Assembly (NCBI GenBank): GCA_027019845.1 | Contig: JALUWE010000207.1 | Location: 1 to 13,054, forward strand | Length of the DNA stretch: 13,054 bases | Source of the DNA: Anaerolineales bacterium | GTDB lineage: Bacteria > Chloroflexota > Anaerolineae > Anaerolineales > JABWBV01 | Reading direction: 5' to 3' | Shown here: positions 1 through 6,356 of the stretch, one piece after another | How positions within the stretch are numbered: the first letter of the stretch is position 1 | Layout: each line of letters starts with the position of its first letter | Made by a program: the position numbers and the translations under genes | The notes under the pieces: model-generated | The model's input: the letters and a program-made list of their open reading frames with translations, nothing else | What the model was told of the DNA's origin: nothing | Databases searched by the model: none

Positions 1-353
1 TCTTTGACTTCGGGGGGTTCGTCGCCAAAGCGGGCGAGTACGCTTTGCCCATACAGCAGTGGCACCCCTGCTAGCGAGATCACATCTCCGGGGTATAGCG
101 GTGCCTGGGTGATCGGTGTGCCGTTGATGGTGGTGCCGCCGGTCGATTTCAGGTCTACCAAAACGAATTCACCGTCTATGGCACGTAATTGCGCATGGTA
201 ACGAGAAATTTGCGGTTCGGTAATTACAATATCGTTGTCTTGCATGCGCCCGATGGTAATGATGCGCTTTTTGAGCGGGAAAACTTCGGAACCGTTGACA
301 ATGAGAAAGGCGTTTTTCGGGATTTTGTCGTCGGTTTTGGCTTTGGGAGACAT
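1..353 (-). CDS. FHA-domain protein (C-terminus beyond window)
   Basis: This is a forkhead-associated domain protein, a family that binds phosphothreonine peptides made by Ser/Thr kinases. The reading frame starts at the ATG at 353-351 and stays open for 117 codons to the window edge, so the C-terminus is missing. A hydrophilic Lys/Asp-rich start is followed by the FHA fold at about residues 28-104. The key motifs are Gly-Arg at 35-36, Ser50-x-x-His53, and Ser-Thr-Gly-Gly-Thr at 70-74, where many FHA domains have STNGT. AAGGA lies 7-8 bases before the ATG and supports this start. It begins 12 bases after the stop of the membrane-anchored FHA gene, so the two are probably co-transcribed. Its wording (EPQISR, LYPGDVISLAG) is very close to the FHA domain of the DUF3662 protein at 810-1565, which suggests duplication. 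What follows the FHA domain cannot be seen. Confidence 0.85.
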   Translation of the reverse strand, partial: MSPKAKTDDKIPKNAFLIVNGSEVFPLKKRIITIGRMQDNDIVITEPQISRYHAQLRAIDGEFVLVDLKSTGGTTINGTPITQAPLYPGDVISLAGVPLLYGQSVLARFGDEPPEVK

Positions 354-365
354 TTTAGCGTTCCT

Positions 366-791
366 TTACATGTTTTGACCGATGGATACCAGCAGACCGA
401 CCTCTCCGAATTCGATCACATCGCCGGTGGTCAGTACCGTGGATATGGTAATGCGGTCGCCGTTTAGAAAGGTGCCATTGGTGGAGCTTAGGTCGTCCAG
501 CCACCATTGATTGGCGTGGTAGTGCAGCCGGGCGTGATAGTTGGACACAGTGGAGTTGTCGATGGGCAGGTCGTTGAATGGGCTGCGTCCGACGGTGACG
601 ACGGATTGGGTAAAGGTGAAACTTTCTGTGAACTGGCCTGTGCCTGTCAGGGCGAGGGCAGGGATGTTGTTGTGAGCCATGCGTTCCTGCTGGCGCAAAT
701 CGCTCCAAAGCGTGTATATCACCCAGCCGAGAAAGGCGTACAGCACAGCGGCCATCAAGATTCGCAAAATCAGGAGTACCACACCGCTCAT
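366..791 (-). CDS. membrane-anchored FHA-domain protein
   Basis: This 141-residue protein has one N-terminal transmembrane helix (about residues 4-29) followed by a cytoplasmic FHA domain (about 62-137). All the usual phosphothreonine-binding residues are visible: Gly-Arg at 68-69, Ser83-x-x-His86, and SSTNGT with Asn105-Gly106. It resembles the FhaB type (short helix plus FHA), which in actinobacteria sits beside PknA/PknB-type kinases, penicillin-binding proteins and RodA. Here it lies between two other FHA genes, with 18 bases to the upstream gene and 12 to the downstream one, so an operon is likely. No clear Shine-Dalgarno sequence precedes the ATG. The role is inferred: a membrane-tethered reader of kinase signals, perhaps in envelope or division control. 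The partner kinase is not in the window. Confidence 0.88.
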   Translation of the reverse strand: MSGVVLLILRILMAAVLYAFLGWVIYTLWSDLRQQERMAHNNIPALALTGTGQFTESFTFTQSVVTVGRSPFNDLPIDNSTVSNYHARLHYHANQWWLDDLSSTNGTFLNGDRITISTVLTTGDVIEFGEVGLLVSIGQNM

Positions 792-809
792 AGAGGTTGG
801 CTCAGGCGT

Positions 810-1565
810 TCATTTCCGAGTCATTGGGCGGGTAATGTCCTGGTTGTCGACTTCGTCCTGCCCAAAAATCAACGTGGTACCCGCTAGAGAGATGACATCG
901 CCCGGGTACAACGACTGTTGTTTGATGCGCTGCTCGTTTACGAAGGTGCCGCCGGTTGAGCCGAGGTCGAAGATGAAGAAGCGGTCTTCGATCAGGCGAA
1001 TCTGGGCGTGAAGCCGTGAAATTTGCGGCTCTTCGATGGTCAGATCGTTGCCGGGCTGGCGCCCAATGGTGATGATGGGTTTGTCGAGCGGGAAGATGTG
1101 TTTGGTGTGAAGGATCAAGAAGGCTTTGGAAAGCAGGGGATGGCCCCTGGCAGCTTTGCCATTGGTCTGGATGGTCTGCGTTTCACCGGAGGTTGCGGCG
1201 CCTGCCTGGGCCGCGATGCGCGTTTCGCCCGTTTTCAGGTCTGGATCGGCTGCAAAGGTGATGTGAATGGGATGCGACGGCGCGAGGTCCGCGGATTGCA
1301 GCGCTTCATAAACGGTTTGAGACAGGTGACCGGCAAGCTCTTTCCTGACTTCTGAGGCCGCGATCTGAGAGGGGTGCATGAAGATGGTGTACAGGTTGGG
1401 GACACTGGGCACACCATTTTTGTCAGGTTGGGCGTTCTGCCGTATGGCCTGGATCAGGTTCGCGGTCAGAGAAGCGTGCACCTGCTGGGAGGGAAACAAT
1501 CTGGCCAGGCTTCCTTCGATCAGCCGTTGGAGTTGGGCTTCCACAAAGTCTAGTTTGGCTTTCAT
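810..1565 (-). CDS. DUF3662 and FHA domain protein (FhaA-like)
   Basis: The product is 251 residues from the ATG at 1565-1563. The N-terminal part (about 1-110) matches the FhaA N-terminal domain (DUF3662) in layout, with the MKAKLDFVEAQLQRLIEG opening and the 'VPNLYTIFMHPSQ' strand. A polar linker of about 50 residues follows, then a C-terminal FHA domain (about 163-236) with Gly-Arg at 168-169, Ser183-x-x-His186 and STGGT at 203-207. The frame is open up to an ATG at 1604, which would add 13 residues. I prefer 1565 (or the adjacent GTG at 1568) because a TATAAT box sits at 1576-1581 and the 1604 ATG lies inside the likely -35 box. FhaA is a phosphothreonine adaptor in actinobacterial cell-wall regulation; the same role here is inference. 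It is the first gene of the three-gene FHA cluster. Confidence 0.88.
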   Translation of the reverse strand: MKAKLDFVEAQLQRLIEGSLARLFPSQQVHASLTANLIQAIRQNAQPDKNGVPSVPNLYTIFMHPSQIAASEVRKELAGHLSQTVYEALQSADLAPSHPIHITFAADPDLKTGETRIAAQAGAATSGETQTIQTNGKAARGHPLLSKAFLILHTKHIFPLDKPIITIGRQPGNDLTIEEPQISRLHAQIRLIEDRFFIFDLGSTGGTFVNEQRIKQQSLYPGDVISLAGTTLIFGQDEVDNQDITRPMTRK

Positions 1566-1575
1566 CACTGGGGCA

Positions 1576-1604
1576 ATTATAGAGGATGGGGAGGGATTAT
1601 GCAA
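1576..1604 (-). promoter_or_regulatory. sigma70-type promoter of the FHA operon, probably leaderless
   Basis: On the minus strand a perfect TATAAT (1576-1581) stands 17 bases downstream of TTGCAT (1599-1604). The -35 box is a weak match (TTG only), but the spacing is ideal. Transcription would begin about 7 bases after the -10 box, near 1568, which is exactly the GTG/ATG start of the DUF3662-FHA gene. No Shine-Dalgarno sequence can fit, so the mRNA is likely leaderless. This also argues against the upstream ATG at 1604. Confidence 0.6.
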
Positions 1605-1612
1605 GCATGGGA

Positions 1613-1618
1613 TATAAT
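1613..1618 (+). promoter_or_regulatory. possible -10 box toward archease-rtcB
   Basis: A perfect TATAAT faces the archease gene. No convincing -35 box stands 16-18 bases upstream. If used, the mRNA would start near 1625 and carry the whole GGGATA array in a leader of about 200 bases. The TATAATTG octamer is shared with the two minus-strand boxes at 1576 and 9050. It could equally be chance in AT-rich gap DNA. Confidence 0.3.
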
Positions 1619-1660
1619 TGGAATGAATTGCGAATGGTGTTCTGAGCGGAGGGCGAATTG

Positions 1661-1774
1661 GGGATAGGGATTGGGATAGGGATAGGGATTGGGATAGGGA
1701 TAGGGATTGGGATAGGGATAGGGATAGGGATAGGGATAGGGATAGGGATAGGGATAGGGATTGGGATAGGGATT
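1661..1774 (+). repeat. GGGATA/GGGATT hexanucleotide array, 19 units
   Basis: Nineteen uninterrupted hexamers are present: 14 GGGATA and 5 GGGATT. The T variants are units 2, 5, 8, 17 and 19, so units 2-10 form three copies of an 18-base higher-order unit. The array ends in a G-run. It resembles telomere-type repeats (compare GGGTTA), and the G-rich strand is the plus strand, so DNA or RNA G-quadruplexes are possible. It lies in the divergent gap between the FHA operon and archease. The minus-strand reading as Pro-Ile or Pro-Tyr repeats is an artefact of the array. Confidence 0.97.
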
Positions 1775-1793
1775 GGGGGTTGCATCCTGAGGG

Positions 1794-1828
1794 ATTGTGA
1801 ATTGTGAATGGTTAATTGTGAATGGTGG
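1794..1828 (+). repeat. 7-nt-period array before archease
   Basis: Five back-to-back heptamers follow the patterns ATTGTGA (three exact copies) and ATGGTKR (two). The array ends three bases before the archease ATG at 1832 and its last unit supplies the weak GGTGG ribosome-binding sequence. A two-unit relative (ATTGCGA ATGGTGT) sits at 1627-1640, on the other side of the hexamer array; the two 14-base stretches match at 12 positions. Confidence 0.75.
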
Positions 1829-1831
1829 CAT

Positions 1832-2242
1832 ATGGCTGACAATCGTGGTTATCAGGAAATCGAGCACACGGCGGATTGGGCCTTGCGGGTGTGGGCGCCG
1901 GACATGATCGCATTGTTGGAGACCGCGGCCCGGGGGATGTATGCCCTCGCGGGTACAGTGCTGCAACCCGAGCCGCGCCAATCGCGTTCCCTGGAGGTGG
2001 ACGCCCCCGACGCGGAGAGCCTGTTGGTCGACTTTCTGTCCGAATTATTGTTTTTGGGTGAGCAGGAGGGCCTCGGTTTCGATGTGTTCGATCTCCGGTT
2101 GGATGGAGAAAAGTTATCGGGCCGGCTGGAGGGCGCGCCGATTGCCTCGCAGCAGAAGGAAATCAAGGCAGTCACTTTTCATGATCTGGAAGTGGTTTCC
2201 GGCCCGAACGGGTTGGAAGCGACGGTTGTTTTCGATGTGTAG
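1832..2242 (+). CDS. archease, RtcB-activating protein
   Basis: Archease is a small protein that speeds guanylylation and turnover of the RNA ligase RtcB and widens its NTP use. The product is 136 residues from the ATG at 1832, the usual family length. The signature EHTADWAL is at residues 11-18 (His12, Asp15), and the C-terminus ends ...VVFDV, where Asp135 fits the conserved C-terminal metal-binding aspartate. A longer frame from the ATG at 1808 adds eight residues (MVNCEWWH) encoded by repeat DNA and is less likely; GGTGG lies 5 bases before the 1832 ATG. The rtcB gene follows after 10 bases, as in many archaea and some bacteria, which strongly supports the call. Family identity rests on motif, size and context. 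Confidence 0.92.
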   Translation: MADNRGYQEIEHTADWALRVWAPDMIALLETAARGMYALAGTVLQPEPRQSRSLEVDAPDAESLLVDFLSELLFLGEQEGLGFDVFDLRLDGEKLSGRLEGAPIASQQKEIKAVTFHDLEVVSGPNGLEATVVFDV

Positions 2243-2252
2243 GAGGTGAAAG

Positions 2253-3704
2253 ATGATCACGCTTCAGGATTTACGCAAGATCAGCGAGTATGAGTGGGAG
2301 ATTCCGAAGGGGTTTCGAGCCGATATGCGCGTGCCGGTGCTGGTTTTCGCCAGCCGCGAGCTGCTGGAGTCCGTCATGCGTGACAAATCGCTCGAGCAGG
2401 CGGTTAACGCGGCTACGCTGCCGGGGCTGGTGGGGCACGTGATCGTGATGCCGGACATGCACCAGGGGTACGGTTTCCCCATCGGGGGGGTGGCCGCCAC
2501 GCGTTACCCGCAGGGGGTGATCTCGCCTGGAGCGATTGGTTATGACATTAACTGTGGGGTGCGTTTGTTGGCCTCTCAAATCGAACTGGAGGAGGTACGG
2601 CCCCATCTGGACGACCTGGCGACTGTGCTGGACCAGTATTGCCCCAGCGGGGTGGGGAAGAAGGGCACGGTTCCGGTGAGCGAGAAGGTGCTGGATGAGG
2701 TCTGCCGGGAGGGCGCGCGCTGGGCGTTGAAGAAGGGATATGCGACGGAAATGGATGTGCGGCGCACCGAGGAGGGCGGCCGGCTGGCCGGCGCGGACCC
2801 GGCCTTCGTGAGTAAGCGCGCCAAACAGCGCGGCCGGCCCCAACTGGGCACCCTGGGCGCGGGGAATCACTTCATCGAAGTGGACGTGGTCGATCAGGTT
2901 TTCGATACGCGGGCGGCTGGCGTGATGGGGCTGCAGGAGGGGCACCTTGTGGTGCAGATTCATTGCGGTTCGCGCGGTTTTGGGCACCAGATTTGTACGG
3001 ACTATGTGCGCGAGTTCCAGGGGGCGGTCAAGCGCTATGGCATCCAACTGCCCGACCGGGAACTGGTTTGCGCGCCGATGAACACGCCGGAGGGGGAGGC
3101 GTACCTGGCGGCCATGCGCGCGGCCGCGAACTACGCTTTCACCAACCGCCAGATTCTGGCGCACCACGTGCGCCGGGCGTTCGAGGATGTGCTGGCAGGC
3201 AAAGTCCGCAACCATCATTTGCACCAGGTCTACGACATCGCGCACAACATGGGTAAGATCGAAACGCACGTGGTGGACGGCGAGCCAGTCAAAGTTTGTG
3301 TCCACCGTAAGGGCGCAACCCGCGCGTTCGGGCCTGGCTCGCCTGAGTTGCCGGAAGAATACCGCGCCATTGGCCAGCCGGTGCTGGTGCCGGGCAGTAT
3401 GGGCACCGCTTCGTGGGTGTTGGTGGGCACAGAGGGCAGTATGCAGCAGTCCTTCGGCTCGACGTGCCACGGCGCCGGGCGCATGATGAGCCGCCGGAAG
3501 GCCAAGAAGACCGTCTGGGGGGAGGATTTACGCAAGGAACTGGAGGCCGAAGGGATTCGGGTGCGGGCCGGTTCGATGGCGGGGTTGGCCGAAGAGGCCC
3601 CGGTAGCGTACAAGGACGTGGACGCGGTGGTCGAAACGGTTTCGGGCGCGGATATCGCTCGCAAAGTGGCGCGGCTGGTGCCGGTGGCGGTGATCAAGGG
3701 GTAA
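2253..3704 (+). CDS. rtcB: RNA-splicing ligase RtcB
   Basis: RtcB joins RNA 3'-phosphate or 2',3'-cyclic phosphate ends to 5'-OH ends, using GTP and Mn2+, in tRNA splicing (archaea) or RNA repair (bacteria). At 483 residues it matches the long archaeal-type RtcB rather than the ~408-residue E. coli form. Metal ligands are visible: Asp98-x-Asn-Cys101 (DINCG), His206 in LGAGNHFIE, His237 in VQIHCGSRG, and His331 in YDIAHNMG. The guanylylated histidine is His406 in TCHGAGR; its spacing from His331 (75 residues) equals that of the Pyrococcus enzyme. VHRKGATRAF (350-359) and PGSMGTASW are also present, so the enzyme looks intact. A strong AGGAGGTGA overlaps the archease stop region and ends 3 bases before the ATG. 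It is co-transcribed with archease. Confidence 0.98.
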   Translation: MITLQDLRKISEYEWEIPKGFRADMRVPVLVFASRELLESVMRDKSLEQAVNAATLPGLVGHVIVMPDMHQGYGFPIGGVAATRYPQGVISPGAIGYDINCGVRLLASQIELEEVRPHLDDLATVLDQYCPSGVGKKGTVPVSEKVLDEVCREGARWALKKGYATEMDVRRTEEGGRLAGADPAFVSKRAKQRGRPQLGTLGAGNHFIEVDVVDQVFDTRAAGVMGLQEGHLVVQIHCGSRGFGHQICTDYVREFQGAVKRYGIQLPDRELVCAPMNTPEGEAYLAAMRAAANYAFTNRQILAHHVRRAFEDVLAGKVRNHHLHQVYDIAHNMGKIETHVVDGEPVKVCVHRKGATRAFGPGSPELPEEYRAIGQPVLVPGSMGTASWVLVGTEGSMQQSFGSTCHGAGRMMSRRKAKKTVWGEDLRKELEAEGIRVRAGSMAGLAEEAPVAYKDVDAVVETVSGADIARKVARLVPVAVIKG

Positions 3705-3732
3705 GCTGTAAAGCGTAAGGTGTAAGTAATAG
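3698..3732 (+). repeat. 7-nt-period GTAA array at the rtcB stop
   Basis: Four exact heptamers of the form NNNGTAA, then one degenerate unit, run without interruption. The TAA of the first unit is the rtcB stop codon. This is one of several gaps in the window with a 7-nt period but a different word. Confidence 0.65.
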
Positions 3733-3911
3733 GACTTACGCACTTGATGAAAAGTCGCACCCAGACCTCACAGGTCTCAAAGCGCATGGAGACGCCCGGA
3801 TGCAATTATTTTGGGTAAAATCTTCGGTAGTGGCTGTAAAGTAAGTGACAGAAGTTACGCAGTTTATGCCTGTTGTTACCTGTGTCATGCTGAGCAACCG
3901 GCTGTTGTTTG

Positions 3912-3940
3912 TGTCATTCTGAGCGACAGCGAAGAATCTC
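3912..3940 (+). repeat. REP-like palindromic word, copy 1
   Basis: TGTCATTCTGAG is followed after 7 bases by GAAGAATCTC. Copy 2 is the same word inverted 13 bases away, so together they can form a hairpin of 22 paired bases with an internal loop. A degenerate fragment (TGTCATGCTGAG) lies just upstream at 3883-3894. Confidence 0.85.
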
Positions 3941-3953
3941 GGCGATGGGGGGG

Positions 3954-3989
3954 GAGATTCTTCGGGCACTGCGTGCCCTCAGAATGACA
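3954..3989 (-). repeat. REP-like palindromic word, copy 2
   Basis: The inverted copy of the word has a 14-base middle that is itself part of a palindrome (GGGCAC...GTGCCC). It pairs with copy 1. Confidence 0.85.
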
Positions 3990-4013
3990 GGAGGGGCGTG
4001 GTTATTGGTGGTT

Positions 4014-4035
4014 GGGGCGACCGGCCGGTCGCCCC
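4014..4035. repeat. 22-bp perfect palindrome
   Basis: The half-site GGGGCGACCGG is followed at once by its exact reverse complement. It lies between REP-like copies 2 and 3. There is no T-run, so it is not a standard terminator. It could be a dispersed repeat, a cruciform or a protein-binding site. Confidence 0.9.
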
Positions 4036-4053
4036 GACGGTTGCTGCGCTCTC

Positions 4054-4088
4054 AGATTCTTCGGTCGCTGCGCTCCCTCAGAATGACA
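4054..4088 (-). repeat. REP-like palindromic word, copy 3
   Basis: It has the same end words as copy 2 in the same orientation (AGATTCTTC and CTCAGAATGACA) with a different, imperfectly self-complementary middle. A partial duplicate of its middle (GCTGCGCTCTCAG) lies just before it at 4043-4055. Confidence 0.85.
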
Positions 4089-4247
4089 GGAGGGGGGTGC
4101 GCTTTTGCGATCTGTGTAAGCTCTGTAAGTAAAAGACGAATGTTAACGAACCTGCCCCGCCATCACTTACTCCGTGACCACTACCAAATCTTCCTGCATC
4201 GTGTGGTAGTAGACCTGTGAGGTCCCAACTGCGTAAGTACTGTAAGT

Positions 4248-4282
4248 AAAAACGCCCGTAGTCAGAGAACACGGGCGTTTTT
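4248..4282 (-). terminator. intrinsic terminator of the amino-acid ABC operon (bidirectional form)
   Basis: A perfect 12-bp stem (4248-4259 with 4271-4282) has an 11-base loop; the GC core CGCCCG/CGGGCG is flanked by five A-T pairs that give U-runs in both directions. It begins 23 bases after the stop of the ATPase gene on the minus strand, and could also stop plus-strand transcripts from rtcB. Confidence 0.9.
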
Positions 4283-4305
4283 CGCGGGTGGTATGAAGAT
4301 AGCCG

Positions 4306-5061
4306 TTAATGCGACAGAATCTGTGACAGGAACAGCTTGGTACGGTCTTCCTGGGGGTTGTTGTAAATGTCTTCGGGGGTGCCGCTTTCCACGATTTGCC
4401 CCTCGTCGAAGAAGTACATCCGGTCGGCCACCGCGCGGGCGAAGCCCATCTCGTGGGTGACGACCAACATGGTCATACCGCTTTCGGCCAGTTCCACCAT
4501 CACGTCCAGCACTTCTTTGATCATTTCGGGGTCCAGGGCTGAGGTGGGTTCGTCGAAGAGCATGATCTTCGGTTCCATGGCCAGAGCGCGAGCGATGGCC
4601 ACGCGCTGCTGCTGCCCGCCGGAGAGCTGGCCCGGATATTTGTTCGCCTGTTCGGGGATGCCAACACGCTTGAGCAGTTCCATGGCTTTGGCTTCGGCTT
4701 TGGCTTTATCCCATTTTCGTACATTGATCGGCGCCAGGGTGATGTTTTGCATCACGGTCAGGTGGGGGAACAGGTTGAACTGCTGGAAAACCATGCCGGT
4801 TTCTTTGCGGATGGCTTCGATGTTGCGGATGTCATGGGTCAGTTCGATGCCGTCTACGATGATTTGCCCCTTTTGATGTTCCTCCAGGCGGTTGATGGTG
4901 CGGATGAAGGTGGACTTGCCGGAGCCGGAGGGGCCGAAGATCACGATCACCTCCTGGGGATACACCTCCATCGAGATGCCGCGCAGCGCATGAAAGTGAC
5001 CGAACCACTTATGCACGTCTCGTGCGATGATAATGGGTTCCTTTTTCTTTTGTGTGGTCAT
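4306..5061 (-). CDS. aapP: polar amino-acid ABC transporter, ATP-binding protein
   Basis: This ATPase drives import of polar amino acids (GlnQ/AapP/BztD group). In the 251-residue form the motifs are: Walker A GPSGSGKST (43-51), Q-loop at 93-94, signature LSGGQ (146-150), Walker B IMLFDE (166-171), SALD loop and switch His203 in VTHEM. Length and motif spacing are normal. An ATG one codon upstream (5064) is possible, but AGGAG is only 3 bases from it and 6 from the ATG at 5061, so I chose 5061. It is the last gene of the four-gene operon, 15 bases after the permease stop, and is followed by a strong terminator. The aap name rests on gene order and large permeases; the substrate is not proven. 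Confidence 0.95.
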   Translation of the reverse strand: MTTQKKKEPIIIARDVHKWFGHFHALRGISMEVYPQEVIVIFGPSGSGKSTFIRTINRLEEHQKGQIIVDGIELTHDIRNIEAIRKETGMVFQQFNLFPHLTVMQNITLAPINVRKWDKAKAEAKAMELLKRVGIPEQANKYPGQLSGGQQQRVAIARALAMEPKIMLFDEPTSALDPEMIKEVLDVMVELAESGMTMLVVTHEMGFARAVADRMYFFDEGQIVESGTPEDIYNNPQEDRTKLFLSQILSH

Positions 5062-5076
5062 CATTTGCTCCTGGAA

Positions 5077-6354
5077 TTAGCGTTCACCCACACCCAGCGC
5101 GGCTTCCAGGCGGCGGCTGGTGTAGGAGAGCGCGTAGCTGAAGATGAAGTAGAATACGGAAATGAACAGAAAGACTTCTCGTTGTGTGCCGATGTATTCC
5201 GGGTTGGAGATCACCCCGCGGGCGATGCCCAGCAGATCGAGCAGGCCGACGATGGCGACCAGGGTGGTGTCTTTGAACAACCCGATGAACTGGCCAACCA
5301 TGGGCGGGATGACGGCCCGCAATGCCTGCGGCAGGATGATAAAGGTCATCGTTTGAAAGCCGCTCAACCCCAGGGCGTGGGCTGCTTCGTATTGCCCTTT
5401 TGGAATGGACTGCAAGCCGCCACGCACATTTTCCGCCAGATACGCGGCCGAAAACAGGGTGATGGGCACCATCGCCCGCACCACCCGGTCCAGCGGCACG
5501 TCTCCGGGGATGAACAGGTTCAGCATCACCTGCCCCATGAACAGCAGACTGATCAGCGGCACACCGCGGATGAATTCGATGTACAGGATCGAGAAGGTGC
5601 GCATCACCGGCAGTTTGGATTGCCGCCCCAGGGCGAGCGTCACCCCGATGGGGAACGAAAACACGATCCCGACGATGGCTAACAGCAGGGAAAGCAGCAA
5701 CCCGCCCCAGAATCGGGTGGGCACGGTCGCGAAGGGGCTGTCTTGCACCAGGAATTCGGGGCCAAAACCGCGAATCAGCACGATTACGAGCGGGAAATAG
5801 AGAATCCACGCGATGATGGCGGTGCGTTGCAGCCGTTTGCCGCCCCATTTTCCGATACGCCATGTGACCAGCCCTATCACGTCAATCAACAAAATGTTGA
5901 GAGCGGTGCCGAGCGTGTCGCTTACCGAGGCGTCCTCTGCCAGCGCGCCGTACGCCACCGGCAGGGCAGCAACCAGCACCGGAGCAGCCACCAGGACCCA
6001 ACCGGTCAGGCTGCTGCGTTTTACCCACACGCCCCAGGTCAGCCCGACGATGGCGGCCAGCAGGTAGACTGTCAATCCCACCCGCCAGACGTAGTCGGTT
6101 TGTCCTTCGATGGCGCTGGGATATTGGCCGACCAAAAACAGGCGCATATTGGCGGGAACGACGGCCCAGCGCGCATCGGTGAACGCCCATACTAGCGTGC
6201 CTCGCAGGACGACATAGATGATTGCCAGCGTAATGAGCGTCAGCAAAACGTTGTACCAGGTGTTGAACAGGTTTTTCAGCACCCAGCCCAACAGGGTAAA
6301 GCGTTCGGATGGAGGCGGTAAAATTTCTTTTTTGGTAGCAGTTACTGTCGTCAT
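5077..6354 (-). CDS. aapM: polar amino-acid ABC transporter permease (AapM/BztC-like)
   Basis: This is an integral membrane permease of 425 residues with a long N-terminal extension and several helices (about 35-57, 92-110, 117-137, 150-166, 178-196, 215-242, 258-283 and 394-410). The EAA loop that docks to the ATPase is at about 323-345 (EAAHALGLSGFQTMTFIILPQ). The large size and the extra helices before the conserved HisM-like region are typical of the AapM/BztC type, which pairs with an equally large AapQ/BztB. GGTGGAG lies 8 bases before the ATG. Only two bases separate it from the upstream permease stop, so translation is probably coupled. The substrate range of known Aap/Bzt systems is broad (Glu, Gln, Asp, Asn and others); here it is inferred. 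Confidence 0.93.
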   Translation of the reverse strand: MTTVTATKKEILPPPSERFTLLGWVLKNLFNTWYNVLLTLITLAIIYVVLRGTLVWAFTDARWAVVPANMRLFLVGQYPSAIEGQTDYVWRVGLTVYLLAAIVGLTWGVWVKRSSLTGWVLVAAPVLVAALPVAYGALAEDASVSDTLGTALNILLIDVIGLVTWRIGKWGGKRLQRTAIIAWILYFPLVIVLIRGFGPEFLVQDSPFATVPTRFWGGLLLSLLLAIVGIVFSFPIGVTLALGRQSKLPVMRTFSILYIEFIRGVPLISLLFMGQVMLNLFIPGDVPLDRVVRAMVPITLFSAAYLAENVRGGLQSIPKGQYEAAHALGLSGFQTMTFIILPQALRAVIPPMVGQFIGLFKDTTLVAIVGLLDLLGIARGVISNPEYIGTQREVFLFISVFYFIFSYALSYTSRRLEAALGVGER

Positions 6355-6356
6355 GG

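Larger units (their letters stand above)
3734..4238. mobile_element. possible MITE-like composite, no transposase
   Basis: The ends are inverted: ACTTACGCACTTG at 3734-3746 matches the reverse complement of 4226-4238 at 12 of 13 bases. Just inside lie inverted copies of AGACCTCACAGGTCT (3763-3777, and 4211-4225 with 14 of 15). TGTAAGTAA occurs directly outside both ends (3721-3729 and 4241-4249) and could be a 9-bp target duplication, but the same word also occurs at 4124-4132 and the left copy is part of a 7-nt array, so this is uncertain. The interior holds REP-like words and a palindrome and has no credible gene. I read it as a non-autonomous or decayed element, possibly a target for nested insertion. 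Confidence 0.5.

Noticed and set aside
1624..1668. Short plus-strand ORF of 14 codons after the TATAAT at 1613 as a leader peptide
   Set aside because: It runs into the repeat array and stops there, with no codon bias, no attenuator hairpin and only a weak promoter.
1577..1981. Minus-strand ORFs rich in Pro-Tyr-Pro-Asn or Pro-Ile repeats
   Set aside because: They are readings of the GGGATA/GGGATT array and overlap the archease gene; they have no ribosome-binding site and no family match.
2271..3470. Long minus-strand ORF of 399 codons opposite rtcB
   Set aside because: rtcB shows all catalytic motifs in frame on the plus strand; the opposite frame is open because of GC-rich codon use and has no recognisable domain.
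5084..5863. Minus-strand ORF of 259 codons in another frame of the permease gene
   Set aside because: It is Arg/His/Pro-rich, overlaps the intact permease and has no membrane or domain pattern of its own.
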